This document shows, piece after piece, positions 46,305 through 55,836 of a stretch of 64,000 nucleotides of DNA. Every line of letters starts with the position of its first letter. The first letter of the stretch is position 1. The DNA lies in contig JAEUME010000002.1 in NCBI GenBank assembly GCA_016793445.1, positions 2,501 through 66,500 on the forward strand. Reading direction: 5' to 3'. Under the pieces are notes generated by a model that worked only from the letters and a program-made list of their open reading frames with translations, searched no databases and was not told where the DNA came from. The translations under genes were made by a program, and so were the position numbers. This DNA comes from Hyphomicrobium sp. (GTDB taxonomy: Bacteria; Pseudomonadota; Alphaproteobacteria; Rhizobiales; Hyphomicrobiaceae).

Positions 46305-47821
46305 GCTGCAGTACCGACTTTTCGCGGCACCATGCGGACGCTTTTCAAGGCTTCCTGCGCACTGGAATTTCCGGCTTCGTGGTATTCGGCATCTTCGTTC
46401 ACGCACCAGATATCGTAGATTTTTTCACCAGCAAGGATGTTCTGCACGGTCAGCATCGACGTCATCATGGCGTGATCCTGATTGTTGTACTTGTGCATTC
46501 CATTGCGGCCGACGAGGTGGAGCGTGGGGTATTTTTCCGCCAGTTCGGAGCGGATCGTCTCGACGTTAAACTTGTAGTCTTCGTCGTACACCGGATAAGC
46601 CTTCTTTTGGCGCACGACGCAGCCGTCAATGCACTCTTCCTTGCGGGCAAGACCGATAGCCGCAAGCTCGGCATGGGCGAGGTCCAGCAGCTCCGCGTCG
46701 GGCGCTGTCCATAGTCCATCCCCTTCGAAGCAGAAATATTCCAAACCCAAGCACGCAAGGCGCTCGTCAGGCACCATCTCAGGCGACCAGGAACGGAAAT
46801 TCTGAATCCGGCCGACCTTCACGCTCGGCTCGTGAATATAGATCCAGTTGTCAGGAAACAGATCAGGCTTATCGACGACCACCGCAACCGTGATGAAGTC
46901 GCGATAGCGCAGCGCCTCGGCGGCCGACGCACACTTCGGCTTGTCGGTGAAAGCTTGTACGAGTTCGCGAATGGGCGCGGAAGAAATGACGTGACGAGCG
47001 GAGAACTGCAGGATTTCGCCAGTCTCGCATTGCGCGGTGACCGTCCACCGGCTCCTGACTCCGTCGAACGAGAGGCACATGAGCCTGGTGCCCATGTGGA
47101 TCGCGCCACCCTGTTCGCGCGTCTTGCGTGCTGCGGCATCCCACATCATGCCCGGGCCCAAACGCGGGTACTTGAAGCTCTCGATCAACGTCTTGATGAC
47201 CTCGCCATCATTGGCCTTGGTGCCATCCTTGAAGCCCTTGGGCTTGATCGAGTTGCGCAGAGCATTCGACATTGCCGACCACAAATCGAGGCCCTTGATA
47301 CGTTGGGCGGCCCAGTCGGCCGAGATTTCATCGCAACTCATGCCCCACACCTTCTCGGTGTAGGTGCGAAAGAAGATGGAGAACAGCCGTTCTCCGAATT
47401 GGTTTGAGACCCACTCGTGGAACGTCTCGGGCCTTTCGTTGGGAAAGGCCTGCTTGTAGAGAAAGGAGAGTACGCACATGGCACTCTCGACAACGCCGAG
47501 GTTACCCAGCGCCTCGAAGGCCTTGAGCGGATAGGAATAGTATTTGCCATCGTAGTAGATCCGCGACATGCGCGGCCGGTCAATGAAATCCTGCGGCAGG
47601 ATTTCGTTCCAGAGATCCACGACTTCCTTCGATTTCGAGAAGAAGCGGTGCCCGCCGATATCGAAGCGGAAATCCTTGTAGGTTGCGGTGCGACTGATGC
47701 CGCCGACATAGTCGGGGTCGGCCTCGATGACTTGGGTTGAAACGCCCTCCTTGGTGAGAAGGTAGGACGCGGTCAAACCCGCCGGACCCGCACCAACGAT
47801 AAGCACATCACATTCAGTCAT
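46301..47821 (-). CDS. UDP-galactopyranose-mutase-like FAD oxidoreductase
   Basis: A 506-residue flavoprotein. The FAD-binding loop VLIVGAGPAGLTASYLL is at the start, with FDIGGHRFFSKS, FRTYTEKVWGMSCDEISADW and the C-terminal GRNGMHKYNNQDHAMM. These features recur in NAD(P)/FAD-dependent oxidoreductases near glycan genes, related to UDP-galactopyranose mutase and protoporphyrinogen oxidase-like amine oxidases. Coupling to a GtrA-like flippase and divergence from a membrane glycosyltransferase suggest it modifies a sugar nucleotide or lipid-linked sugar. The exact reaction is not known to me. Confidence 0.82.
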   Translation of the reverse strand: MTECDVLIVGAGPAGLTASYLLTKEGVSTQVIEADPDYVGGISRTATYKDFRFDIGGHRFFSKSKEVVDLWNEILPQDFIDRPRMSRIYYDGKYYSYPLKAFEALGNLGVVESAMCVLSFLYKQAFPNERPETFHEWVSNQFGERLFSIFFRTYTEKVWGMSCDEISADWAAQRIKGLDLWSAMSNALRNSIKPKGFKDGTKANDGEVIKTLIESFKYPRLGPGMMWDAAARKTREQGGAIHMGTRLMCLSFDGVRSRWTVTAQCETGEILQFSARHVISSAPIRELVQAFTDKPKCASAAEALRYRDFITVAVVVDKPDLFPDNWIYIHEPSVKVGRIQNFRSWSPEMVPDERLACLGLEYFCFEGDGLWTAPDAELLDLAHAELAAIGLARKEECIDGCVVRQKKAYPVYDEDYKFNVETIRSELAEKYPTLHLVGRNGMHKYNNQDHAMMTSMLTVQNILAGEKIYDIWCVNEDAEYHEAGNSSAQEALKSVRMVPRKVGTAA

Positions 47822-48038
47822 GAGTTCAGCCTACACCCTATACAGACACACCGGCTCCGCCCTGCGGGAACAGAGAGCGCAGCACACGGCCCATGCCGTG
47901 AGGCTAGATGCGAACGATGAAGAAAGACTGAAGTGTTTATGTCTTCAAATTAACCCGGTGTTTACGCCAGCGACGCGTTTGTTTACGCGGACGCAAGGAG
48001 CAGACCGTTAAGGTCATCGCTTTCCCGCGGAGCCCGCG

Positions 48039-49862
48039 ATGCAAACCCTTGCCTGTCAAGACAACACCGGCTCGCCCGTTGCTCGGCTTGCATTCCAGCC
48101 GCTCTGGCTGTGGTGGCTCGCGGCATTTACCCTGATCGCGCTGCGCCAGTGGCTGACCGCAGGCGCAGGCTTGTCCGATTACCTGGGCGACATGGATGAT
48201 GCCGCACGCCTCGTGCAGGTACGCGAACTGCTCGCCGGAAAATCATGGTTTGATCTTTGGACGGCGCGTATGGGCGGAGAGCCCGGAATGCTATGGCATT
48301 GGTCGCGCCTCATCGACGCTCCGATCGCACTGCTGCTCGCCGCATTTCGAGTGGTGCTGCCCGCCGAGACGGCGGAACTTGCAACGCGTGCGATATGGCC
48401 GCTTCTGGTCCTGGCCCCTCTCCTCTATGTCATGGCGCGGGCGGCAGATAATATTTCAGGCAGGCCGGCCGCACTGATCACGCTTGCGCTCGCCGCCATG
48501 TGCCCCTTGGGACTCTACCAGTTTGCGGCCGGTCGCATCGACCATCACAATGTGATGATCGCAGCGACGCTGTCGGCGGCGCTATTGATATGCGCTTTTC
48601 CCGCGACCCGGGCCCGTTGGGCGGGCGCTGGCGCCCTTTGTGGACTGGCCCTTGCTATCGGCTATGAAGCGCTTGCCCCCGTCGCGGCGCTGTCGTTCAT
48701 CGTGCTCGTCTGGGGCTTGTTCGATGGCAGCAGATCACGGGAGGCTTGCAGGTTTATAGACGCCTTCGTCCTCGTCTTCGCAATCTGCTTTTTGATGACC
48801 ATTCCGCCTGACCGCTGGAGCGACATACGTTGCGATGCGATCTCCCTCAACATGGTCGCGCTCGCGGTCGTCGGGGGGGCAGGCGCCCATCTCGCATTGT
48901 CGAACGCCAAGCGCTGGAGTGCGATGCGTCTTCTGTCGGTTACGGCCGCCGGAGGCCTGGCCGGCGTCGTCAGCTACGGCCTGCTGGAGCCTAAGTGCCT
49001 AGCCGGACCGCTGGCGCAACTGCCCAAGGAGATCTTTCCGATTTGGTTTGCCGTCATTGGTGAGAACCGCTCGATCGTGATGGACGTCTTGCGAGGGAAC
49101 TTCGAGCAGTCGTTAGGTCTTCTCGTCTATTATGCACTGGGTCTCGTGGCTGCCTGGAAGCATCATCGCACGGCCCGCGACGGGCAAAGTCTCTTTCTCG
49201 CGCTCGCTGCCAGCATGTTCGTGGTCTGCGCCTGCTGGCAATACAAATATACCGCCTACGCAAGTCTGTTCGTTTGCGTGCCCCTCGCACTTGCGATCTC
49301 TGCGCTTCCGGCAGCGGCAAACCTCAGCGCCGGGACCATTCAAGCCTGCGTGATGATTCTTGTCAGTCAGGCTGTCCTGCTGCAAGCCTCTAAGGTCATC
49401 GATGTGCGGCTTCACCCATTGACATCGCAAGTCTCCGCGGCTGTGACACCACAAGCTTGCCTCGCGAACAGTGCAGTCCGAGATCTTGCCGCGCTTCCGC
49501 CAGGGCTAGTCGCGGCGCGCATCGATCTTGGCGCCTACATCGTGGCGCTCACAGAGCACAATGTCCTGTCGGCGCCGTATCACCGCATCGCCGACGCGAT
49601 TATCGCCAATCATCATATTTTTGCTGCGCGCTCCCCGCACGATGCGGCGCAGATCTTGAAGGATCGCAAGGTCGATTATGTTGTGACATGCAGCGGTCTC
49701 GACGACCCGTTTGTTTCCGAGCCCAAGTGGCGCGGAACCTTGCGTGCCGATCTGATTGGCGGCCATGGACCGGCGTTTCTGGTTCCCGTACCGCTCGCCA
49801 ATCCCCACAGTCTGTTCAAGGTCTGGCGCGTTGATGGCCCAGCTCTCGCTGCCGCGCCGTAA
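48039..49862 (+). CDS. GT-C-like membrane glycosyltransferase
   Basis: A 607-residue inner-membrane protein with about 11-12 helices in residues 20-440 and a C-terminal periplasmic domain (about 445-600). An acidic motif in the first periplasmic loop (LGDMDDAARLVQVRELL, about residues 49-65) and the later GRIDHHNVM resemble the metal and substrate sites of GT-C fold enzymes such as STT3/PglB and PMT proteins. This points to transfer of a sugar from a polyprenyl carrier. With the divergent GtrA and mutase-like genes it forms a likely surface-glycan unit. Acceptor and sugar are unknown. Confidence 0.72.
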   Translation: MQTLACQDNTGSPVARLAFQPLWLWWLAAFTLIALRQWLTAGAGLSDYLGDMDDAARLVQVRELLAGKSWFDLWTARMGGEPGMLWHWSRLIDAPIALLLAAFRVVLPAETAELATRAIWPLLVLAPLLYVMARAADNISGRPAALITLALAAMCPLGLYQFAAGRIDHHNVMIAATLSAALLICAFPATRARWAGAGALCGLALAIGYEALAPVAALSFIVLVWGLFDGSRSREACRFIDAFVLVFAICFLMTIPPDRWSDIRCDAISLNMVALAVVGGAGAHLALSNAKRWSAMRLLSVTAAGGLAGVVSYGLLEPKCLAGPLAQLPKEIFPIWFAVIGENRSIVMDVLRGNFEQSLGLLVYYALGLVAAWKHHRTARDGQSLFLALAASMFVVCACWQYKYTAYASLFVCVPLALAISALPAAANLSAGTIQACVMILVSQAVLLQASKVIDVRLHPLTSQVSAAVTPQACLANSAVRDLAALPPGLVAARIDLGAYIVALTEHNVLSAPYHRIADAIIANHHIFAARSPHDAAQILKDRKVDYVVTCSGLDDPFVSEPKWRGTLRADLIGGHGPAFLVPVPLANPHSLFKVWRVDGPALAAAP

Positions 49863-49887
49863 CCTCATTCAAGCAGCTCAAATGAAA

Positions 49888-49913
49888 ACGCCGGACCCGT
49901 GAAGGTCCGGCGT
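49888..49913. terminator. bidirectional terminator between the glycosyltransferase and pnp
   Basis: A perfect 10-bp stem (ACGCCGGACC / GGTCCGGCGT) with a 6-base loop has AAAA on its left and CTTTCTT on its right, so it can stop transcription from both convergent genes. Confidence 0.85.
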
Positions 49914-49945
49914 CTTTCTTCATGTGCGAAACTTAAGCGCCGGGC

Positions 49946-52159
49946 TCAGCCACGGTCACGGCGCGGACCACGGTCACGGCCTCCGCGCTCGCCACCACGG
50001 CCACCTTCGCGGCGCGGCGGACGCGACTCGAAGGTCTCCTCCGGTTCACCCTCGGCGCGCGGAATTTCCTTGCCGGTTTCCTGATCGACGATTTTCATCG
50101 ATAGGCGCACCTTGCCACGATCGTCGAAGCCCAGAAGCTTCACGTAGACTTCCTGGCCCTCCTTCACAACCTCCCCGACTGTGGCCGGACGGCCTTGCGT
50201 CAGCTGAGATATGTGCACGAGGCCGTCCTTCGAACCGAAGAAGTTCACGAAGGCGCCGAACTCCATGATCTTGACGACCTTGCCTTTGTAGATCTCGCCG
50301 ACCTCCGGCTCGCTGGTGATGCCGCGGATACGGGCCAGCGCCTTTTCGATCGACTCGCGGCTTGCGGAGGCGATCTTCACCGTTCCGTCGTCGGAGATAT
50401 CGATCTTGGCGCCCGATTCGGCGACAATCTCGCGGATGACCGAACCACCCGAGCCGATCACTTCACGGATCTTATCGGTCGGGATCTTGATGGTCTCGAT
50501 GCGCGGGGCGTACTCGCCGAGCTCCTGACGCGAGCCGGTGATCGCCTTCGACATCTCGCCCAGGATATGCAGACGGCCAGCGGTTGCCTGCTCGAGCGCA
50601 ACGCGCATGATCTCCTCTGTAATACCCGTGATCTTGATGTCCATCTGCAGCGAGGTGACACCATTCTCGGTGCCGGCCACCTTGAAGTCCATGTCGCCGA
50701 GATGATCCTCGTCGCCGAGAATGTCGGAAAGAACCGCGAAGTCCTTGCCTTCCTTGATGAGGCCCATGGCGATGCCGGCAATCGGCGCCTTCAGGGGCAC
50801 GCCCGCATCCATCAATGCAAGCGAAGAGCCGCACACAGTCGCCATCGACGAGGAGCCGTTCGACTCCATGATCTCGGAGACGACGCGGATCGTATAGGGA
50901 AACTCCTCCTGTGTGGGGAGCATGGGCCGGACGGCGCGCCAAGCCAGCTTGCCATGCCCGATTTCACGGCGGCCGGGCGAACCCATACGGCCCACTTCGC
51001 CAACCGAGTAGGGCGGGAAATTGTAATGCAGCAGGAAGCGCTCTTTCTTGGTGCCTTCAAGGCTATCGATGTACTGCTCATCCTCGCCGGTGCCGAGCGT
51101 GGCGACGACGAGAGCCTGCGTCTCCCCGCGAGTGAAGAGCGCCGATCCGTGCGTGCGCGGCAGAACGTGGACTTCCGAGAGGATGGGACGGACCGTCTTC
51201 AAATCGCGGCCGTCAATGCGCTTGCCAGTCGACACGACATCGGTGCGCATGATGTCCATTTCGAGCTTCTTGAAGGTGTCGGCCAGCAACACCTTCTCAT
51301 TAGGATCATCGCCGGTATCGATTTCGGCGAAAACCTTGTCGTGCGCTTCGTCGACGAGCGCATTGCGCTTCTGCTTCTCCGGCGTTGAGAAGGCATCGCG
51401 CAGCGTCTTTTCCGCGAGTTCCTTGACCTTGTCCTTGTACTTGTCGAAGTCGGGAAGCTTGATGTCCCAGGGTTCCTTGGCGGCCGTCTCGGCCAGCTTG
51501 ATGATCGCCTGGATGACAGGCTGGAAGTGCTTGTGGCCGAACATGACCGCTTCCAGCATTTGCTTTTCGGGAAGCTCCTTGGCCTCCGATTCCACCATCA
51601 TCACCGCATCATGCGTGCCGGCAACGACGAGGTCGAGCGAGGATTCCATCATCTCGTCGATCATGGGGTTCAGCACGAACTCGCCGTTGATGACGCCGAC
51701 GCGGGCCCCGCCGATGGGGCCAAGGAAGGGAAGCCCGGAGAGGGTGAGCGCCGCGGAGGCGGCAACCATGGCCACGACGTCGGGATCATTCTCCAAGTCG
51801 TGAGAAAGAACGGTCACCACAACCTGCGTCTCGTTCTTGAAGCCTTCGACAAACAGCGGACGGATGGGGCGGTCGATCAGGCGGGAGGTGAGCGTTTCCT
51901 TCTCGGTCGGACGGCCCTCGCGCTTGAAATATCCGCCTGGGATCTTGCCGGCTGCGTAGGTGCGTTCCTGGTAATTCACGGTCAGCGGGAAGAAGTCGAT
52001 GCCGGGCTTCACGGAGCGGGCGGCAACAACGGTGGCGAGCACGCTGGTCTCGCCGTACTGGGCCACGACGGCGGCATCTGCCTGGCGGGCCATGTGCCCG
52101 GTCTCCAGCGTCAGTTTGCGGCCACCCCAGTCAATTTCCACGCGATGAATGTCAAACAT
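49946..52159 (-). CDS. pnp: polynucleotide phosphorylase
   Basis: 3'-5' exoribonuclease that phosphorolyses RNA and is part of the degradosome. The 737 residues contain two RNase PH domains (about 10-140 and 310-545), the all-helical linker, a KH domain ([20 protein letters not shown]) and an S1 domain ([20 protein letters not shown]). The tail is Arg/Gly/Asp-rich ([13 protein letters not shown]), an RNA-binding feature. It follows rpsO with a 203-base gap, the usual order. Confidence 0.98.
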   Translation of the reverse strand: MFDIHRVEIDWGGRKLTLETGHMARQADAAVVAQYGETSVLATVVAARSVKPGIDFFPLTVNYQERTYAAGKIPGGYFKREGRPTEKETLTSRLIDRPIRPLFVEGFKNETQVVVTVLSHDLENDPDVVAMVAASAALTLSGLPFLGPIGGARVGVINGEFVLNPMIDEMMESSLDLVVAGTHDAVMMVESEAKELPEKQMLEAVMFGHKHFQPVIQAIIKLAETAAKEPWDIKLPDFDKYKDKVKELAEKTLRDAFSTPEKQKRNALVDEAHDKVFAEIDTGDDPNEKVLLADTFKKLEMDIMRTDVVSTGKRIDGRDLKTVRPILSEVHVLPRTHGSALFTRGETQALVVATLGTGEDEQYIDSLEGTKKERFLLHYNFPPYSVGEVGRMGSPGRREIGHGKLAWRAVRPMLPTQEEFPYTIRVVSEIMESNGSSSMATVCGSSLALMDAGVPLKAPIAGIAMGLIKEGKDFAVLSDILGDEDHLGDMDFKVAGTENGVTSLQMDIKITGITEEIMRVALEQATAGRLHILGEMSKAITGSRQELGEYAPRIETIKIPTDKIREVIGSGGSVIREIVAESGAKIDISDDGTVKIASASRESIEKALARIRGITSEPEVGEIYKGKVVKIMEFGAFVNFFGSKDGLVHISQLTQGRPATVGEVVKEGQEVYVKLLGFDDRGKVRLSMKIVDQETGKEIPRAEGEPEETFESRPPRREGGRGGERGGRDRGPRRDRG

Positions 52160-52362
52160 ATCGGTATCGTCTTTCGTTCGCTTTTGCTTCTATCTCGGTC
52201 ATCGGTCAGTCGTTGCGCCAATCTGTTAGCGCCAACGGCGCATGCGCCAGGGCTCGATCAGCACCAGCGCACACGGTTCTTGTCATGAAGGCATGCGGCC
52301 ATGGGGCCGTCCTTTGCCGCGCGACTACGCGCCCGATGCAACGAGCGCGCAACACGCAGCCG

Positions 52363-52644
52363 TTAGCGGCGGATGCCGTGCTTCTCAATGATCTTCTGGT
52401 ATCGGGCGACGTCCTTGCCCTTGACATAGTCGAGGAGCTGGCGACGCTGCGAGACCATCTTGAGCAGGCCACGTCGCGAGTGATTGTCTTTCTTATGAAG
52501 CTTGAAATGCTCGGTCAGCTCGTTGATGCGGTGAGTCAGAACAGCGATCTGGACCTCCGGCGAGCCGGTGTCGTTGGCCTTGGTCGCATTGTCCTTGATG
52601 ACAGCAGCTTTCGCCACACGGCGGTGTGGTGCGATCTCCGACAT
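52363..52644 (-). CDS. rpsO: 30S ribosomal protein S15
   Basis: Binds 16S rRNA at an early step of 30S assembly. The 93 residues contain the family signature [20 protein letters not shown] and [20 protein letters not shown]. The N-terminus is about four residues longer than usual ([20 protein letters not shown]). GAGGAGA lies just upstream of the ATG. The usual upstream partner truB is absent: the next gene up is divergent. Confidence 0.98.
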   Translation of the reverse strand: MSEIAPHRRVAKAAVIKDNATKANDTGSPEVQIAVLTHRINELTEHFKLHKKDNHSRRGLLKMVSQRRQLLDYVKGKDVARYQKIIEKHGIRR

Positions 52645-52720
52645 CGGGTTCTCCTCTTAAAGATATTTTGATCATGAGCGGCCATGGCCGGGATGTCGTC
52701 CAGCCAGGTCACCAAAAGAT

Positions 52721-52745
52721 GCGCGCGGGCCGTAAGCCCGCGCGC
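52721..52745 (-). promoter_or_regulatory. strong hairpin plus T-run in the rpsO leader
   Basis: A perfect 10-bp stem of almost only G and C (GCGCGCGGGC / GCCCGCGCGC, loop of 5) lies about 77 bases upstream of the rpsO ATG. On the minus strand it is followed by ATCTTTT. Because the next gene upstream is divergent, this looks like an attenuator within the rpsO transcript or the leftover terminator of a lost upstream gene. Confidence 0.5.
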
Positions 52746-52943
52746 GCCGCAACTTATACACGAAACCCCCAAAAAGGCGAGGAGGAAGTTTTGGCATAAT
52801 TTCAGTTATAATTCAATGCATTACGCATCGCGCTTATCGAGCCCTATCTGTGATGAGGGCATGGGAAGCAAAAACGGAAATCCCGAAAACCTTGCGTGGC
52901 TCGCTTGCTGTCGCCTTATGTAGACAGTAGGACGGTCACGGCC

Positions 52944-53456
52944 ATGACCGAGATTTCCGACTTTGAAAAAGACATCGCCGAGCCGCTGCGCATAGCCTGG
53001 ATCGCACGGGCCCGTGTCATCCTCGACAGTTACGAACGAACCGTGACCCGGCCGCTGATGAGGCGCGCTGGTGATGAGTTGGAAGATGCCCGGCTTCTCT
53101 ATGCAGCACCGTTCGCCGTGCTCTCGCACGGCACGCAGGCCGATCCGATACTCGATTACGGCAACCGCGTCGCGCTTACCCTGTGGGAGACGACGCCGGA
53201 TGCTCTCATCACAACAGCCTCGCGCCTGACGGCCGAGCCGGTCTTACGAGAAGCACGCGAGAAGTTGCTCGCCGAAGTTACTCAACACGGCTTCATCAGC
53301 GGGTATGAAGGCGTGCGCATCAGCTCCACGGGCCGGCGCTTCCTCATCAAAAACGTGACGGTGTGGAACCTTGCCGATGCCCAGGGACGGCCGGCCGGAC
53401 AGGCGGCGGCTTTCGATACCTGGCACGATCTTGCCTCTAACAGCGCCACGTCCTGA
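52944..53456 (+). CDS. MEKHLA domain protein
   Basis: A 170-residue cytosolic protein with the MEKHLA pattern, a PAS-like fold: LLYAAPFAVLSHGTQADPIL, YGNRVALTLWE, SRLTAEPVLREARE and HGFISGYEGVRISSTGRRFL. The ATG at 52944 has AGGACGG upstream. In plants the domain is found at the end of HD-ZIP III factors; bacterial stand-alone versions have no established function. A sensory role is plausible from the PAS similarity only. Confidence 0.85.
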   Translation: MTEISDFEKDIAEPLRIAWIARARVILDSYERTVTRPLMRRAGDELEDARLLYAAPFAVLSHGTQADPILDYGNRVALTLWETTPDALITTASRLTAEPVLREAREKLLAEVTQHGFISGYEGVRISSTGRRFLIKNVTVWNLADAQGRPAGQAAAFDTWHDLASNSATS

Positions 53457-53487
53457 CCGGCGTGTGCAAGGACGCACCGAATTTCGA

Positions 53488-54759
53488 TCAATCGGCCGTC
53501 CTGCCGGCACCAGGTGCAAACGGCAGACCGCCTCGTGCCGCGACTTCGTCCGTGACGGGATCAAGGCGATAGATCGCGGCCTCTGATCCGTCGGTCACCA
53601 GGTAGATGTAGCCGTCAGGACCGACAGTAACGTTGCGGATGCGACCGATCTTCTTCTGCAGGAACTGCTCTTCGCGCACCACCGCACCGTCTGCGATCGT
53701 GAGATGCACGAGGCGCTCGCCTGAGAGCGTGCCGATGATGAAACCGTCATGCCAGTTCTCCGGCATGACGTCGCCGCGGTAGGCCACAAGGCTTGAGGGC
53801 GCCACGGAAGGCACCCACTTGTAGACTGGATCGACAAGACCCGGCGCGCTGGTGCGATCGGAAATAATCTCGCCATTGTAGTCGATGCCAAAGGTCACAA
53901 GCGGCCAACCGTAGTTGGCCCCCGGTTCGATGATATTGAGCTCATCGCCGCCGTAGGGACCATGCTCGATCTCCCATAGCTTGCCATCGCGAACAACCAG
54001 CCCTTGCGGATTTCGGTGGCCATAGCTGTAGATCTCCGGCAACGCATCGTTACGGCCGACGAAGGGATTGTCCTCGGGAATACTCCCATCTTCACGAAAC
54101 CGCACGATGGAGCCTGAGTGATCCATCAGATCTTGTGCGCGCTCCTTCTCGAAGCGGTCGCCGAGGGTGAGATAGAGATTGTTGTCGGGACCGTAAGCGA
54201 GGCGACCTCCGATCTGATCCACGCCCGCAATGGCCGGGCGGCTGTCGAAGATCACCCTCTGGCCGGTGAGCGCGTTGCCTTCAAGCCGCGCGCTCATCAC
54301 ACGCATGTTCACCGCGCCTTTCGTGCCATGCATGTAGCTCAGGAATATGCGCTGATTGTTGGGAAAATCGCGATCGACCAGGACGTCGAGCAATCCGGAG
54401 TGACCACCCGTAACAACCTCGGGCGTGCCTGCTACGGCCTCCGCTTGAAGGACTCCATTCTCGATCACACGCAACCGGCCCGGGCGCTCGGTTACGAGCA
54501 TCCGCCCGTCGGGGAGGAATGCCGCGCCCCACGGCATCTCGAAGGGGCCTGCTACCATGCGCGGCTCAAACGTGATTTCCGAGGCCGGCGGCTTCATCGG
54601 GATGACCGCGCTTGGACCGGTTAGATCCTCGACAAACTGGGCCTCGGCTTCGTCGGCGCGAACACGGCTGTCGCCAAGTAAGCCCAGAAAAATGCATAGA
54701 AAAGCCGCTGCGGTGGCGGTCCAAAACCCCCGCGGCGGCGGACAGAGTTTCAACGTCAT
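53488..54759 (-). CDS. PQQ-dependent sugar dehydrogenase (soluble GDH-B/YliI type)
   Basis: A 423-residue periplasmic beta-propeller enzyme with a signal peptide ending near SRVRADE. Family marks are EMPWGAAFLPDGRMLVTERP, HSGLLDVLVD, GGRLAYGPDNNLYLTLGDR, IYSYGHRNPQGLV and GPYGGDELNIIEPGANYGWP, the last two contributing PQQ and calcium ligands in YliI and soluble glucose dehydrogenase. It should oxidise an aldose sugar and hand electrons to an external acceptor. It is the second PQQ enzyme in the window; no pqq synthesis genes are present. Confidence 0.92.
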   Translation of the reverse strand: MTLKLCPPPRGFWTATAAAFLCIFLGLLGDSRVRADEAEAQFVEDLTGPSAVIPMKPPASEITFEPRMVAGPFEMPWGAAFLPDGRMLVTERPGRLRVIENGVLQAEAVAGTPEVVTGGHSGLLDVLVDRDFPNNQRIFLSYMHGTKGAVNMRVMSARLEGNALTGQRVIFDSRPAIAGVDQIGGRLAYGPDNNLYLTLGDRFEKERAQDLMDHSGSIVRFREDGSIPEDNPFVGRNDALPEIYSYGHRNPQGLVVRDGKLWEIEHGPYGGDELNIIEPGANYGWPLVTFGIDYNGEIISDRTSAPGLVDPVYKWVPSVAPSSLVAYRGDVMPENWHDGFIIGTLSGERLVHLTIADGAVVREEQFLQKKIGRIRNVTVGPDGYIYLVTDGSEAAIYRLDPVTDEVAARGGLPFAPGAGRTAD

Positions 54760-55125
54760 GCTGCCCTTCCCACCAACACTTGATTCCAGACTTTCAAGCT
54801 AGCAGAACCGCGGGCGGCGACCATAAGTGCCCCATGCTCCGGAGTGGCTCACCCACAGTAAAGATTTTTGCCTGCCTATGTCTGCTAAGGCGGGCATCCA
54901 GGCCTCGCGGGCAAGACAATGCAGGGCGATCTCCCCCCAAGAGACGCGCCATGCGCCAGATCAACTCCAGACGCGGCAATGCCGCGCTGCAAAATCGCTG
55001 TTGCTGCTATGCAGCAATTTGCGTTTTATGTTATGGTTCAGTACGTTATTCTTCTTTCTAAGATCCTATTTGGCGAGTCGATATTGCACGGCGCGCCGTT
55101 CCAACAGGACCTGAGGAGATCCGAA
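54760..55125. other. intergenic region, includes a segment like a dispersed repeat
   Basis: About 366 bases. Bases 54879-54920 (ATGTCTGCTAAGGCGGGCAT and following) resemble a dispersed proteobacterial repeat that is often misread as short proteins with AKAGIQ; no second copy is in the window. The part before the GNAT gene (55000-55080) is AT-rich and probably contains its promoter. Confidence 0.4.
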
Positions 55126-55638
55126 ATGACATCGCATGACACTGTCGCACTCGTAACAAAGGCGGGGCTTTGCATCACCGTCCGCCCGGCAAACGAAAAG
55201 GACGATCCTGCCCTGGCGGCCTTTTTCGAGCACGTTTCCAAAGATGACCTGCGTTTCCGGTTTTTAAGCGCAGTGCAGAAGGTTTCGCCCGAACAGATCG
55301 CGGCCATGACCCACGTAGACCACCGCCAGACCGAGGACTTCCTTGTGTTCGAAACTGGCGGGTCCGAGATTATCGGAAATGCCATGCTCGCTGCCGACAA
55401 GTCGCTCCAGACCGCCGAGGTCGCCTTCACCGTTCACAGCGACTTCAAGGGCAAGGGCATCGAATCGGCCTTGCTCAAATACGTCACTGAAAACGCCAGG
55501 GCGCGCGGCATCAAGAAGCTGCAATCCATCGAGAGCCGCGAGAACCACTGCACCATCGAACTGGAGCGTACCATGGGCTTCACTGCGCGTAGCATCGAAG
55601 GTGACCCCATGCTCGTTCTGCTGGAGGCGTCTCTCTAA
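55126..55638 (+). CDS. GNAT family N-acetyltransferase
   Basis: A 170-residue acetyltransferase; the ATG at 55126 has GAGGAG upstream. The domain runs from ITVRPANEKDDPALAAFFEH to the C-terminus, with the DLRFRFLSAVQKVSPEQIA segment and VHSDFKGKGIESALLKYVTE as the acetyl-CoA loop (the usual Q/R-x2-G-x-G/A reads KGKGIE). It resembles the acetyltransferase module that in other proteins is fused to acyl-CoA synthetase (ADP-forming) domains and acetylates lysines. The substrate is unknown. Its stop codon lies in the first of two tandem repeats. Confidence 0.88.
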   Translation: MTSHDTVALVTKAGLCITVRPANEKDDPALAAFFEHVSKDDLRFRFLSAVQKVSPEQIAAMTHVDHRQTEDFLVFETGGSEIIGNAMLAADKSLQTAEVAFTVHSDFKGKGIESALLKYVTENARARGIKKLQSIESRENHCTIELERTMGFTARSIEGDPMLVLLEASL

Positions 55639-55737
55639 GTTACGCTTTGCGACTCTCGTTCCTCGAGCCGGCCGCAAAGCGCGAGCGGACTAAGTTACGC
55701 TTTGCGACTCTCCTTCCTCGAGCCGGCCGCAAAAGCG
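55636..55737 (+). repeat. tandem pair of 46-47 bp hairpin-forming repeats overlapping the GNAT stop codon
   Basis: Two copies, 55636-55681 and 55691-55737, differ by one substitution and one inserted A; the period is 55 bases. Each contains the arms GCTTTGCG and CGCAAAGC with an inner CTCG/CGAG stem in copy 1. The first three bases of copy 1 are the TAA of the GNAT gene. Confidence 0.85.
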
Positions 55738-55764
55738 GAATCCCAACTGAAGGTCCAAAATGCG

Positions 55765-55791
55765 ATATGGCCGGACGAAGTCCGGCCATAT
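55765..55791 (+). terminator. hairpin terminator after the GNAT gene
   Basis: A perfect 12-bp stem (ATATGGCCGGAC / GTCCGGCCATAT) closes on a GAA loop and is followed by TGTCTT. It lies after the tandem repeats and before the convergent gene at 55837. Confidence 0.75.
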
Positions 55792-55836
55792 TGTCTTCAG
55801 CACCGAGAGCTCATACTAACAACGAGCAGCGAATAC

